NCBI GenBank assembly: GCA_038040445.1 | Contig: JBBPIG010000018.1 | Location: 62,001-126,000 of the forward strand | Length of the DNA stretch: 64,000 nt | Direction: 5' to 3' | DNA from: Acidobacteriota bacterium | GTDB lineage: Bacteria > Acidobacteriota > Blastocatellia > UBA7656 | In this document: positions 27,365-34,267 of the stretch, piece after piece | Layout of the letters: every line of letters begins with the position of its first letter | Position numbering within the stretch: position 1 is the stretch's first letter | Position numbers and translations under genes: made by a program | The notes under the pieces: model-generated | The model's database searches: none | Told to the model about the DNA's origin: nothing | What the model saw: the letters and a program-made list of their open reading frames with translations, nothing else

Positions 27365-27793
27365 ATGCCCACCCAACTCAACTTCGATGAAGAGCTTCGG
27401 TATCCAGATGATCCGTCAGGGATCACCATACCAGTGCTGCTGACTCACGGTGAGAAGTCTCTTCGGGTTACCGCGAAGGTTCTTCGCGTTACCGCGAAGG
27501 TAGACACGGGTGCTCAAGTCTGTCTCTTCGCGCAGGAGGTTGGGTTGAGACTTGGGCTCGAGGTTGAGCAAGGTACGCCGATAGTCCTATCCAGCATCGG
27601 CGGTTCAGTGGATGCGTTTGGTCATGAAGTCTTTCTTCAAGCCGGCAAGCTTGCGTTCGAGAGTCGAGTTTACTTTGCCAAGTACCCGGGCTTGCCCCGC
27701 AATGTGCTGGGGCGTCAAGGTTGGCTGCGGAATCTCAGATTGGCTGTCATTGATTACGATAGCTTGCTCTATCTGAGCGCGTATGACTCGTGA
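27365..27793 (+). CDS. Clan AA (retropepsin-like) aspartic protease
   Basis: 142-residue protein with the single-domain retropepsin pattern: active-site strand VDTGAQVCLF (catalytic D-T-G-A, residues about 47-56), a flap region SSIGGSVDAFGH, and a hydrophobic-hydrophobic-Gly-like end NVLGRQGWLRNL. Such proteins act as homodimers. Just before the active site the seven residues LRVTAKV occur twice in tandem, from a 21-bp duplication (27461-27481 and 27482-27502) that would lengthen the first strand pair. Encoded 2 bp after a DUF5678-like protein. This is the intact version of the broken pair at 21824-22488. Confidence 0.78.
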   Translation: MPTQLNFDEELRYPDDPSGITIPVLLTHGEKSLRVTAKVLRVTAKVDTGAQVCLFAQEVGLRLGLEVEQGTPIVLSSIGGSVDAFGHEVFLQAGKLAFESRVYFAKYPGLPRNVLGRQGWLRNLRLAVIDYDSLLYLSAYDS

Positions 27794-27843
27794 TCACGCA
27801 TTCGTCTCGGCAAGCACAATCCGACCGGATAGCGTAAGGCAGA

Positions 27844-27952
27844 TTTGCGGATCTTTGCGTCTTTGCGAGAAACAAGGACCGGGTTTACGAAAAGATCGGT
27901 TACGTACTTGAGACACGGCCGGGGTTCGCGCAAAGAGGCAAAGATCCGCAAA
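27844..27952. repeat. Family D inverted repeat
   Basis: 24-bp arms of the TTTGCGGATCTTTGCG type at 27844-27867 and 27929-27952, facing each other. It lies between convergent genes (protease on plus, cytochrome on minus) and may serve as a bidirectional terminator or transcript-end structure. Confidence 0.7.
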
Positions 27953-28002
27953 GGTCGCAAAGAAGTTATCGACCGTGTCTTGTGATGTGATTCTGGTCGT
28001 GG

Positions 28003-29181
28003 CTACCTGGCTCGGGGCTGAAACCTGGAGCCATCGACAATTGTGTTGAGCCTGATCTCGGTGAACTTGCGGACAAACCCAAAAGGCGGGCGAGACCACG
28101 TGATCGTGAACGGCAGCTTTACTCCGCTCACCTCGCGATAGTCATCGAAGTCCGTCACCTCGGGGATCGAACCAAAGGCAGTCTTGAACGCCACGTACTT
28201 GCGAACTAGCAACCCGCTCTGGGCGTCGAAGTAGAGCTTCTCGCGATCGTCCTCGCGCGATGTCGCCCCAACGACATAAGCTTCTCGATCTCCGACCTTC
28301 TCCTTCGCGAGCACTCTCATTTGCGGATAGCTCTCTCTGATCTTCAGATACCTGAAGAAGTCAGCTTCGCGTTTCGTCACGGCCAATTCTTTGCCGGCCA
28401 TCTCACGTTGCCCGCGCAAGTCTTTGGTCCAGCCTTTCGAGCCGTCGAAGCCTTCCGCGGTAGCGCCAGGTGGATTGTTCCTGATGATCAGCAGTTTGTC
28501 GGGCGCCGCTTGAATGATCTCGATTGGAAGCGTCTGCGGAGGTGTCATTCGATCGGTTGTAGTCTCGGCGCCGCGTGACACTCGCGTCTTAAGCTTTTCA
28601 ATCGCAGCCGCTCCGCCAACTGCGCGAATGTATCGCTCGATGACTTCATCTGTGGAAGGCAGCGCCGCAGGCTTCGCAGCGACCACTGTGACATCGGGCG
28701 CCGGACTCATAGCTATATCGATAGGCGGGAGCGGCTCGGTGTTGTGCTGGCCTCGGTGGCAGGTGTAACAGGTGATGGCGGGATTGTTGCTGAAACTCTC
28801 TTTGTTGAGATTGCGCGTCATCGCAATCATTTTGCGCGCGGCGAGTTTCGCCGACTTTGCATCGCTGTCCCAGGGATTGGTGTGGCAATGAGTGCAGTCG
28901 ACTCCCATCGAAGCCGACATGAAATACATCACGCCGTCGAGTTCCGACGCCGGCAGTCCCGTCAGTACCTGAATGTTCTTGTAGACTTGCTCGGCGGTCT
29001 TCTCTTCGCCGGCAGGCGTTTGTCGAGCCGGCGGATCAAAAGCGGCGGTTTGAATCTCGGTACCTAGTAAGCAGACAGCCGCCACGAGCACTGCCCCACT
29101 TATGGAATGAGTGCGGGTGGCTCGATCACCTCGGAACTCCGTTACTTCTATATCTTCGGCTATTTCTTCGGCTCGGGGCAC
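28003..29181 (-). CDS. Dihaem reaction-centre-type cytochrome c
   Basis: 392-residue exported cytochrome. A basic start leads to a hydrophobic signal helix (residues about 29-45). Two haem-binding motifs are present, CTHCH near residue 95 and CYTCH near residue 137. The segment YFMSASMGVDCTHCH resembles the cytochrome subunit of photosynthetic reaction centres (CytoC_RC), a domain also found in non-photosynthetic acidobacteria. Residues 170-392 form a second beta-rich domain (IERYIRAVGGAAAIEKLKTR onwards) similar to lipoprotein-carrier-like repeats. The start overlaps the end of the Spy-like gene by 22 bp, so it is the last gene of the sigma/anti-sigma operon. No photosynthesis genes are in the window; an electron-transfer role in respiration is more likely. 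Confidence 0.82.
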   Translation of the reverse strand: MPRAEEIAEDIEVTEFRGDRATRTHSISGAVLVAAVCLLGTEIQTAAFDPPARQTPAGEEKTAEQVYKNIQVLTGLPASELDGVMYFMSASMGVDCTHCHTNPWDSDAKSAKLAARKMIAMTRNLNKESFSNNPAITCYTCHRGQHNTEPLPPIDIAMSPAPDVTVVAAKPAALPSTDEVIERYIRAVGGAAAIEKLKTRVSRGAETTTDRMTPPQTLPIEIIQAAPDKLLIIRNNPPGATAEGFDGSKGWTKDLRGQREMAGKELAVTKREADFFRYLKIRESYPQMRVLAKEKVGDREAYVVGATSREDDREKLYFDAQSGLLVRKYVAFKTAFGSIPEVTDFDDYREVSGVKLPFTITWSRPPFGFVRKFTEIRLNTIVDGSRFQPRAR

Positions 29182-29567
29182 CGGCAGTCCTCCTGCGTGA
29201 CTATCGTGTCAAACCGCTCTTGCTGATCGGCGGCCAGCAGCGCTCGCATCTGGCCGCGCGCTCTCTCACGCACAACGTCGTAGCGCGGGCGCACATCGGC
29301 GCAGACTGCCTTGTAGTCGTCACGCGTTCGATCGAGTATCCCGCGCATCGAGGACGCTTGCTCATCGTTCAATGTAAGCTCGCGCTTTAACGTTTCAAAG
29401 TAGGCATCGGTATCGCGGATCGACACCGCCGCCGTCTGATTACCCTGCGTCGTGTTGCTCCGCGATCGATAGATCCCATCGAGCGAGGCCCCGGTTAAGC
29501 CGCCAAGCGCAAACACTATCAGAAACACGCCCCATATCTTTACCTGGGCTTTTCTTTGAGAATTCAT
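29160..29567 (-). CDS. CpxP/Spy-like periplasmic sensor or chaperone
   Basis: 135-residue protein with one N-terminal membrane or signal helix (VFLIVFALGGLTGASL, about residues 13-28). A helical domain follows with ELTLNDEQASSMRGILDRTR near residue 64, the LTxxQ-type motif of CpxP/Spy and heavy-metal-resistance proteins. The C-terminus ends CRCPEPKK with two cysteines that might bind metal or haem. The start overlaps the anti-sigma stop by ATGA (29564-29567). It probably senses envelope stress or metal for the sigma factor encoded upstream. Confidence 0.7.
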   Translation of the reverse strand: MNSQRKAQVKIWGVFLIVFALGGLTGASLDGIYRSRSNTTQGNQTAAVSIRDTDAYFETLKRELTLNDEQASSMRGILDRTRDDYKAVCADVRPRYDVVRERARGQMRALLAADQQERFDTIVTQEDCRCPEPKK

Positions 29568-29992
29568 TTTGGTTCCTTTCCTCCCTCGTCAGCAAACAGG
29601 GTCGCCAACACTTCTTCGGTTGAGATCGCGCATTCGTCGGTCGTCGACAGCGCACAGGTCCCGCCGGTCACGACGCGGCTGATATTGTCGGCGGCTGGAC
29701 TGGCAGCAGGATTTGAGACTGGCGCGTTTGCTCTTGAGACCCAGAACGCCAGCGCAGCCGCAATCGTCACCAGCAACAAAGCGGCGACCGCGCGCGACGC
29801 AACTAACAGTGTCGCGAACCACCCGCTTCCCTGCTCCGCCGGCCGCTGAAACTCAGATTCAATCCGAGCGCGCAGTCGCGCGTGAAGAAAGGGCGACGAG
29901 CCTATCCTCTCAGCCTCGTCCTCGCCTATTCCCCCGCCTCGCGCGACGATCCTGGTCAATCGGTCGAGTTGTTCATCAGATGTTTGATTCAT
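29564..29992 (-). CDS. Membrane anti-sigma factor (putative)
   Basis: 142-residue protein from ATG 29992 (MNQTSDEQLDRLTRIVARGG). It has a cytoplasmic N-terminal part of about 55 residues, one membrane helix (AVAALLLVTIAAALAFWV, about residues 68-85) and a short periplasmic tail. The layout fits anti-sigma factors but no zinc-binding H-x3-C-x2-C motif is present. It follows the ECF sigma gene and is coupled to the Spy-like gene, which supports the role. Assignment is by position and topology. Confidence 0.62.
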   Translation of the reverse strand: MNQTSDEQLDRLTRIVARGGGIGEDEAERIGSSPFLHARLRARIESEFQRPAEQGSGWFATLLVASRAVAALLLVTIAAALAFWVSRANAPVSNPAASPAADNISRVVTGGTCALSTTDECAISTEEVLATLFADEGGKEPK

Positions 29993-30005
29993 TGCGTTCC
30001 CCCTA

Positions 30006-30088
30006 TTCACCGCGGAGGCGCCGAGATCGCAGAGATTACGCAAAGACTCTCTGCGTTTTCTCTGCGTCCTCCGCGTCTTTGCGGTGAA
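30006..30088. repeat. Inverted repeat between sigma and anti-sigma genes
   Basis: Imperfect arms TTCACCGCGGAGG... and its inverse around a short loop, of the same CGCAAAGACG-type class as 27844-27952. It fills the 109-bp gap inside the sigma/anti-sigma operon and might uncouple expression of the two genes. Confidence 0.6.
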
Positions 30089-30101
30089 CGGTCATTTCCC
30101 T

Positions 30102-30743
30102 TCACACAAACTCCCCGAGCACACGGCGCAGCGACCGTCGCGCTCGGTGAGCCCGAACCTTCACCTTGGAAACCTTCCATCCCATTAGCTCCGCAATCTC
30201 GGCGACTGTCAGTTCCTCGGCGTCGAGCAGCGTGAGCACCAGTCGATCATCGGCGCTCAACCGCGCAAGCAGCTTATTCGCCAGGTCACGCGAAATTGCG
30301 GCGGACTCGGCATCCCGATCTGTTGATCCCGACCCCACCCGCGCGTTCAGCCAGACAATCTCGTCACCAGTGATATCGCTGATAGAACCTTCAGGGCGGC
30401 GGCGCGCTCGCCGCAACTCGTCATAGCAGGAGTTGATCGCTACGCGAGAAAGCCATGCGGCAAACGAGGGCCCGCGCTCGGACGAGTAAGCTCCCATAGC
30501 GAAATAGACTTTTGTGAACACATCTTGAAGTATCTCTTCGACTCTCTCCGGCCGATTGAAGAAGCGCCCAACCATTCGGGCGACGCGGCGTCGATGGCGT
30601 TCGAAGATCTGCTCGAACGCCGACTCATCGCCCGCGACTGCGGCCTCGACCAGCGATTCATCCGTCGCCTCGATTGGCGCTGACAGGAATGGCTCGATGG
30701 TCGCGAGATCTATGTTGCCAGCGGTTTCATCCATTCGAGACAT
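30102..30743 (-). CDS. ECF RNA polymerase sigma factor
   Basis: 213-residue sigma-70 family protein. Region 2 runs FEQIFERHRRRVARMVGRFF then ERVEEILQDVFTKVYF and FAAWLSRVAINSCYDELRR. Region 4 runs LSADDRLVLTLLDAEELTVA then ELMGWKVSKVKVRAHRARRSL, a helix-turn-helix for the -35 element. Regions 2 and 4 are separated by a linker of about 45 residues, as in ECF factors. The start may be M1 or M4 (30734). The genes downstream (anti-sigma, Spy-like, cytochrome c) suggest an envelope-redox or metal-stress regulon. Confidence 0.92.
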   Translation of the reverse strand: MSRMDETAGNIDLATIEPFLSAPIEATDESLVEAAVAGDESAFEQIFERHRRRVARMVGRFFNRPERVEEILQDVFTKVYFAMGAYSSERGPSFAAWLSRVAINSCYDELRRARRRPEGSISDITGDEIVWLNARVGSGSTDRDAESAAISRDLANKLLARLSADDRLVLTLLDAEELTVAEIAELMGWKVSKVKVRAHRARRSLRRVLGEFV

Positions 30744-31066
30744 TCGATCTAAGTTTGAGGGCAGCTCGCGAGTTTCTTAGCGAATCGGCGCGTGATGCGT
30801 AATGCGTGACCCGTGACCGGAGCGCGCATCTGCTGTCTCACTTCTATTGGCGCATGAACAGCAATAAGTATTAACGCTCGGGAAAGGGATCTGGTTACGA
30901 CCGCGGTATTGTTTTCGGGTTCAGCTTCAACGAGAGCCCGCCGGGAATCTGACGCCGATGCGCACAATCAACGACGGACCCGCCATCAAGCCGTCGTGGC
31001 TGATCCTGTAGTGTTGACTTGACTTAGGACATTCCCGAAAGCGTCAAACGATCAAGCAGCTTCAAT
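30744..31066. other. Gene-free stretch upstream of the sigma operon
   Basis: 323 bp with no supported gene. It contains a short run of GCGTGATGCG-type sequence (about 30790-30820) and, near 31010-31036, a sequence vaguely like decayed family A ends (GTAGTGT ... TTAGGACA) but without a direct repeat. The sigma operon promoter should lie here; no convincing -35/-10 pair was identified. Confidence 0.5.
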
Positions 31067-31492
31067 CTAAGAAATCCAGTCTTCAACTCGGAGGTTAGGG
31101 ACTCGTCTAAAATCCACAAGGTTCCTCGAGAGCAGAGTCGCGTCATTAGCCAATACGACAGCAGCGATCTTAAGGTCCATCGTACCGACCCGTGTGCGAA
31201 CACCCTTCAGCCGCTGATACTCCTGAGCAGCAGATTCATCAAAGTCCAAAACAAGGATGGACCGGTAGCCGTCGAGTTGTTCTCTCAGTCTCCGATATGC
31301 GTCGATCTGTTGAGCCATAGTTCGCGCCCTGGATAGATACGCAAGCCGACCTCTCATCTGCTCCTCGAAGCTCACGATTGTGGTTGACACACCCTCCGCC
31401 TCGACGAGTTTCAGCTTTCTAAGTAAGAGCTGACGGTCGAAAGTGCCACGATGCTCAAGCAGACTGAGATGGTCGGTGTCGAGTACGTACAT
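31067..31492 (-). CDS. VapC-like PIN toxin, full-length paralogue
   Basis: 141-residue PIN protein. Catalytic-type acidic sites: MYVLDTDHLSLL (D5, D7), the FEEQMRG segment near residue 43, and GTMDLKIAA near residue 105, where D-L-K-I-A-A matches the conserved third acidic residue. LLSRNLVDFRRVPNLRVEDW ends the fold. Begins directly after the antitoxin stop on the minus strand. A closely related but shorter toxin is encoded at 46587. The mode of action is expected to be RNA cleavage. Confidence 0.85.
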   Translation of the reverse strand: MYVLDTDHLSLLEHRGTFDRQLLLRKLKLVEAEGVSTTIVSFEEQMRGRLAYLSRARTMAQQIDAYRRLREQLDGYRSILVLDFDESAAQEYQRLKGVRTRVGTMDLKIAAVVLANDATLLSRNLVDFRRVPNLRVEDWIS

Positions 31493-31702
31493 TCACTGTT
31501 TCTTAGATCGACGCTTCGCCGTCTTCGGTCGTTGCGATTCTCGATACGCCCGGCCGAGGGCCATAGCTTCGTTGTAAGTAGGGTCATCATCAAAGGTGCC
31601 CGCGATCTTTTCCCACCACGGCTGATGTTGCGCCGCCTTCAAGCGCTTCATCTCGGCCTCGAGCGCCGCCACCCGCAATTCGAGCTCTTTTACTGCCATC
31701 GC
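31493..31702 (-). CDS. Cognate antitoxin with coiled-coil start
   Basis: 69-residue protein from ATG 31702 behind GGAGAGAGG. Residues 3-25 (ELELRVAALEAEMKRLKAAQ) are a heptad-patterned helix. A conserved core W..I.GTF.DDP.Y.EAM.LGR.YRES follows, then a very basic tail. The same layout is found in the protein at 46332-46586, also followed by a PIN toxin. It lacks a recognisable ribbon-helix-helix or AbrB domain; dimerisation through the coil is likely. Confidence 0.78.
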   Translation of the reverse strand, partial: AMAVKELELRVAALEAEMKRLKAAQHQPWWEKIAGTFDDDPTYNEAMALGRAYRESQRPKTAKRRSKKQ

Positions 31703-31750
31703 CTCTCTCCTCTGTAGGTCATCATAAGCCACCGCCACCCACGGCTCAAC

Positions 31751-34045
31751 CTATCGCCCGCCGATTGTAAATCTCAACCCAACACGAGCCAGCAGCGGGG
31801 GGCCGAGCGTTCTGATCGGGGTACGGCCGATGTCGTAGCGTTGATTGAATAGGTTTTCAATGGCGCCAAACACTTCAACTCCGCCACCGAGAGAGCGCGA
31901 CGCGAATGCATCAAGCGTGAAATATTGGTCGAGCCGGAATTGGTTCTGGTCGTCGTCAAACTGTGACCCGCCGGCGCGCCCTTGAAACGCGACGGTCACC
32001 ACGCGCGGGTCCGAGTAGCGCGCTTGAAACGTCATCACATGACGCGGAACCTGCGGAATGAGCAAGCCCTCCAACGAGGTGTTAGCCGGAAACTTCAACA
32101 CTGTAGCATCGACAAATTGATACCCGCCTGAGAGCGTAAATGCGTTGGTGATGCGAGCCTCGGCTTCCATTTCCACGCCGACCGAACGCGTGCGGCCAAG
32201 GTTCTGGCGCTGCCGGGTTATCAAAGCGGGCGTAACGGTTAACGTGACGTTGGCGATCGGTCGAGTAAGCTCGGCCCAGAAGAATGTTCCGCGAACGTTG
32301 AGCCTTCTATCGAACGCCGCAACGCTGGCTCCCGCTTCTCCGCCGGTGAGCCGCTCGGCTTGAAGCTTGTCGTTTGCGAGCGTCAGAACGTTGCCCACTC
32401 GGAATGAGCGATACAACTCGTTCAGCGTCGGCGCTCTGAACGCGCGGTAGCCGGACACCATCAGCGAGATGTTGTCGCTCACCTTGTGAAGCAACGACAC
32501 CCGCGGACTGAATGCGGTCTCGATTCGATCGGCAAACCGGGTAACCGTCACCGGAGTCTGAGCCGGAAGCGGACGCGACGCCAAAAAAGCGTCGTAGTTG
32601 CGCCAGCGATCTCCTCGCACGGCCAGGGTCAGCAGCCATCGCGGAGTAATGCGAATGATGTCTTGTCCGAAGACGCCGAGTGTTCGCTCGCGCCCTCCCA
32701 CTCCCACCGTCGAGGTTACGCGGCCGGCTACAAACACAAGCTCATCACTCGCGCCTCGCACCTCGCGCGCATCAACGCCGGCAACAAGAGTCTGCCGCGA
32801 TCCAGCCGCGCGCGACCACTGGCTGACAAAGCCCACCTGCTGAGCCGGCACTCGCTGGCTGCGCGTAAACGTCTCGCTGTTGCGATCGGCAGCGACGGCC
32901 GTGAAGTCTTGATTGTAGATCTCCGTGAGCGCGAAGGCCCGAGCGGACAAGGAGCCGGCGCGCATCGACTGAAGGTCGCTTCCGATTGATAACTGGCGAA
33001 TGTAGGTGTTGTTCGTTTGTAGCGGCGTGCCGTTCTCGCGGGCCTCATCGAAGATCGAGCCGCGCAGAAAGACCCGGCCTCTATCTGAAACCAACCGTTG
33101 AAGCGTCAGCTCCAGTGTCTTGTGCTCGGCTCCGGCCTTCGTATCGACCACGCCGCGTTGCGCTTCATCGACCAGCACGTAACCATCGGTGTGAAAAACT
33201 TCAGCCGAGAGATTTGCCGCCCACTGAAACAATCCGCCGCCGGCGAAGAGCGACATATCCGGAGTCTGCTGGTTACCGTACGAGGCTTCAAAGGAAAGCG
33301 CCGCGTCGCGCGCATCGCGGGTGATCAAGTTGATCACCCCGCCGAGCGCGTCCGTGCCGTAGAGACTCGATGCGCCGCCTTGAACGACTTCAATGCGGTT
33401 GATCGCTTCGCGGGGAACTCGACCCCAGAAAATCCATCCGCCAAACGGGTCGTTGATGGGAATGCCATCGGCGAGAACGACAGCGCGGCTGGCGCCGCTT
33501 GCCCCAACCCCGCGCAGCGACACACCCTGCGAAGTAGGATTCGCGGTGCGGCTGCCTGAGCGGCGAAACAATGAGAAACCCGGAATCTGTCGCAACGCAT
33601 CGTCAATCGTCAACGCTGCGGTGATTGCGAGATCTTCCTTGGATAGCACGGCAACGCTTGCGGCCGTGTCGCTCACCCGAGTCTCGGTGCGCGAGGCCGT
33701 AATCGACATCTGTTCCGATAGCCGTTCCGCAGCGAGCGTAATCCGGATGCGAGCCGAGTCCGCGTCGCCGGCGTTCCAAACGCGACTGGCGGTTTCGAAC
33801 CCGCGCGCGCGAATGGTCATCATCGCGGCGTCGCCTTGCGCGTCGAAAACGAAACGGCCTTCGGCGTCTGTCGTTCGAGTGACCGTCGCTGCCTTGTCGG
33901 CGAACGTGATCTCGGCCCCGGAAATTGGGGCGCCGGCCTGATCCGTTACGACGCCTTCCACCTTCTTGTTGCCCTGAGGCGCCGCGTACGCATGAACGGC
34001 AACAGAGAGAGCAACGAGAACGAGTGCGAATTTCAATATCTTCAT
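31751..34045 (-). CDS. TonB-dependent outer-membrane receptor
   Basis: 764-residue receptor. Signal peptide residues 1-21. Residues about 25-105 form a carboxypeptidase-regulatory-like beta domain (VEGVVTDQAGAPISGAEITF). The plug domain follows: SRTETRVSDTAASVAVLS, then IPGFSLFRRSG, VSLRGVGASGASRAVVLADG and VQGGASSLYGTDALGGVINL. The rest is a 22-strand barrel closing with VFGAIENLFNQRYDIGRTP and LARVGLRFTIGGR. The plug sequences resemble vitamin B12/siderophore receptors, but the ligand cannot be told. The terminal residue is not the usual aromatic one. The VapBC-like pair lies just downstream on the same strand. Confidence 0.93.
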   Translation of the reverse strand: MKILKFALVLVALSVAVHAYAAPQGNKKVEGVVTDQAGAPISGAEITFADKAATVTRTTDAEGRFVFDAQGDAAMMTIRARGFETASRVWNAGDADSARIRITLAAERLSEQMSITASRTETRVSDTAASVAVLSKEDLAITAALTIDDALRQIPGFSLFRRSGSRTANPTSQGVSLRGVGASGASRAVVLADGIPINDPFGGWIFWGRVPREAINRIEVVQGGASSLYGTDALGGVINLITRDARDAALSFEASYGNQQTPDMSLFAGGGLFQWAANLSAEVFHTDGYVLVDEAQRGVVDTKAGAEHKTLELTLQRLVSDRGRVFLRGSIFDEARENGTPLQTNNTYIRQLSIGSDLQSMRAGSLSARAFALTEIYNQDFTAVAADRNSETFTRSQRVPAQQVGFVSQWSRAAGSRQTLVAGVDAREVRGASDELVFVAGRVTSTVGVGGRERTLGVFGQDIIRITPRWLLTLAVRGDRWRNYDAFLASRPLPAQTPVTVTRFADRIETAFSPRVSLLHKVSDNISLMVSGYRAFRAPTLNELYRSFRVGNVLTLANDKLQAERLTGGEAGASVAAFDRRLNVRGTFFWAELTRPIANVTLTVTPALITRQRQNLGRTRSVGVEMEAEARITNAFTLSGGYQFVDATVLKFPANTSLEGLLIPQVPRHVMTFQARYSDPRVVTVAFQGRAGGSQFDDDQNQFRLDQYFTLDAFASRSLGGGVEVFGAIENLFNQRYDIGRTPIRTLGPPLLARVGLRFTIGGR

Positions 34046-34065
34046 TCAGCTCACACCTGGGTACG

Positions 34066-34180
34066 AAATCCGTGCGAATCCGTCAAACCCGTGTCATCGG
34101 TGGTCTATGAGTTCGCGGGAATCGTATTGCCAGCGCCGCATAGACCACGGATGACACTGATTCGACTGATTTGCGCGGAT
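34066..34180. repeat. Family F inverted repeat, copy 1
   Basis: Facing arms at 34066-34109 and 34139-34180 built on GTGTCATCGGTGGTCTATG and its inverse, with CCGT/GGAT-type continuation. Fills the gap upstream of the TonB receptor and downstream of the PQQ dehydrogenase. A related copy is at 36727-36809. Confidence 0.7.
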
Positions 34181-34267
34181 ACCGCTCCTTCACTAGTGAA
34201 GCGCATGTTACAGGTCGCTAGCCTCTCAAGATTAAGCCGGCGTCCCACACACAGGGTGCCCGGCGGG

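Noticed and set aside
28003-29181. Evidence for phototrophy from the reaction-centre-type cytochrome
   Set aside because: The domain is widespread in non-phototrophic acidobacteria and no pigment or reaction-centre genes are nearby.
31005-31040. A fourth, degraded copy of MITE family A (GTAGTGT ... TTAGGACA)
   Set aside because: Only fragments of the ends match, the centre differs, and no 8-bp direct repeat flanks it.
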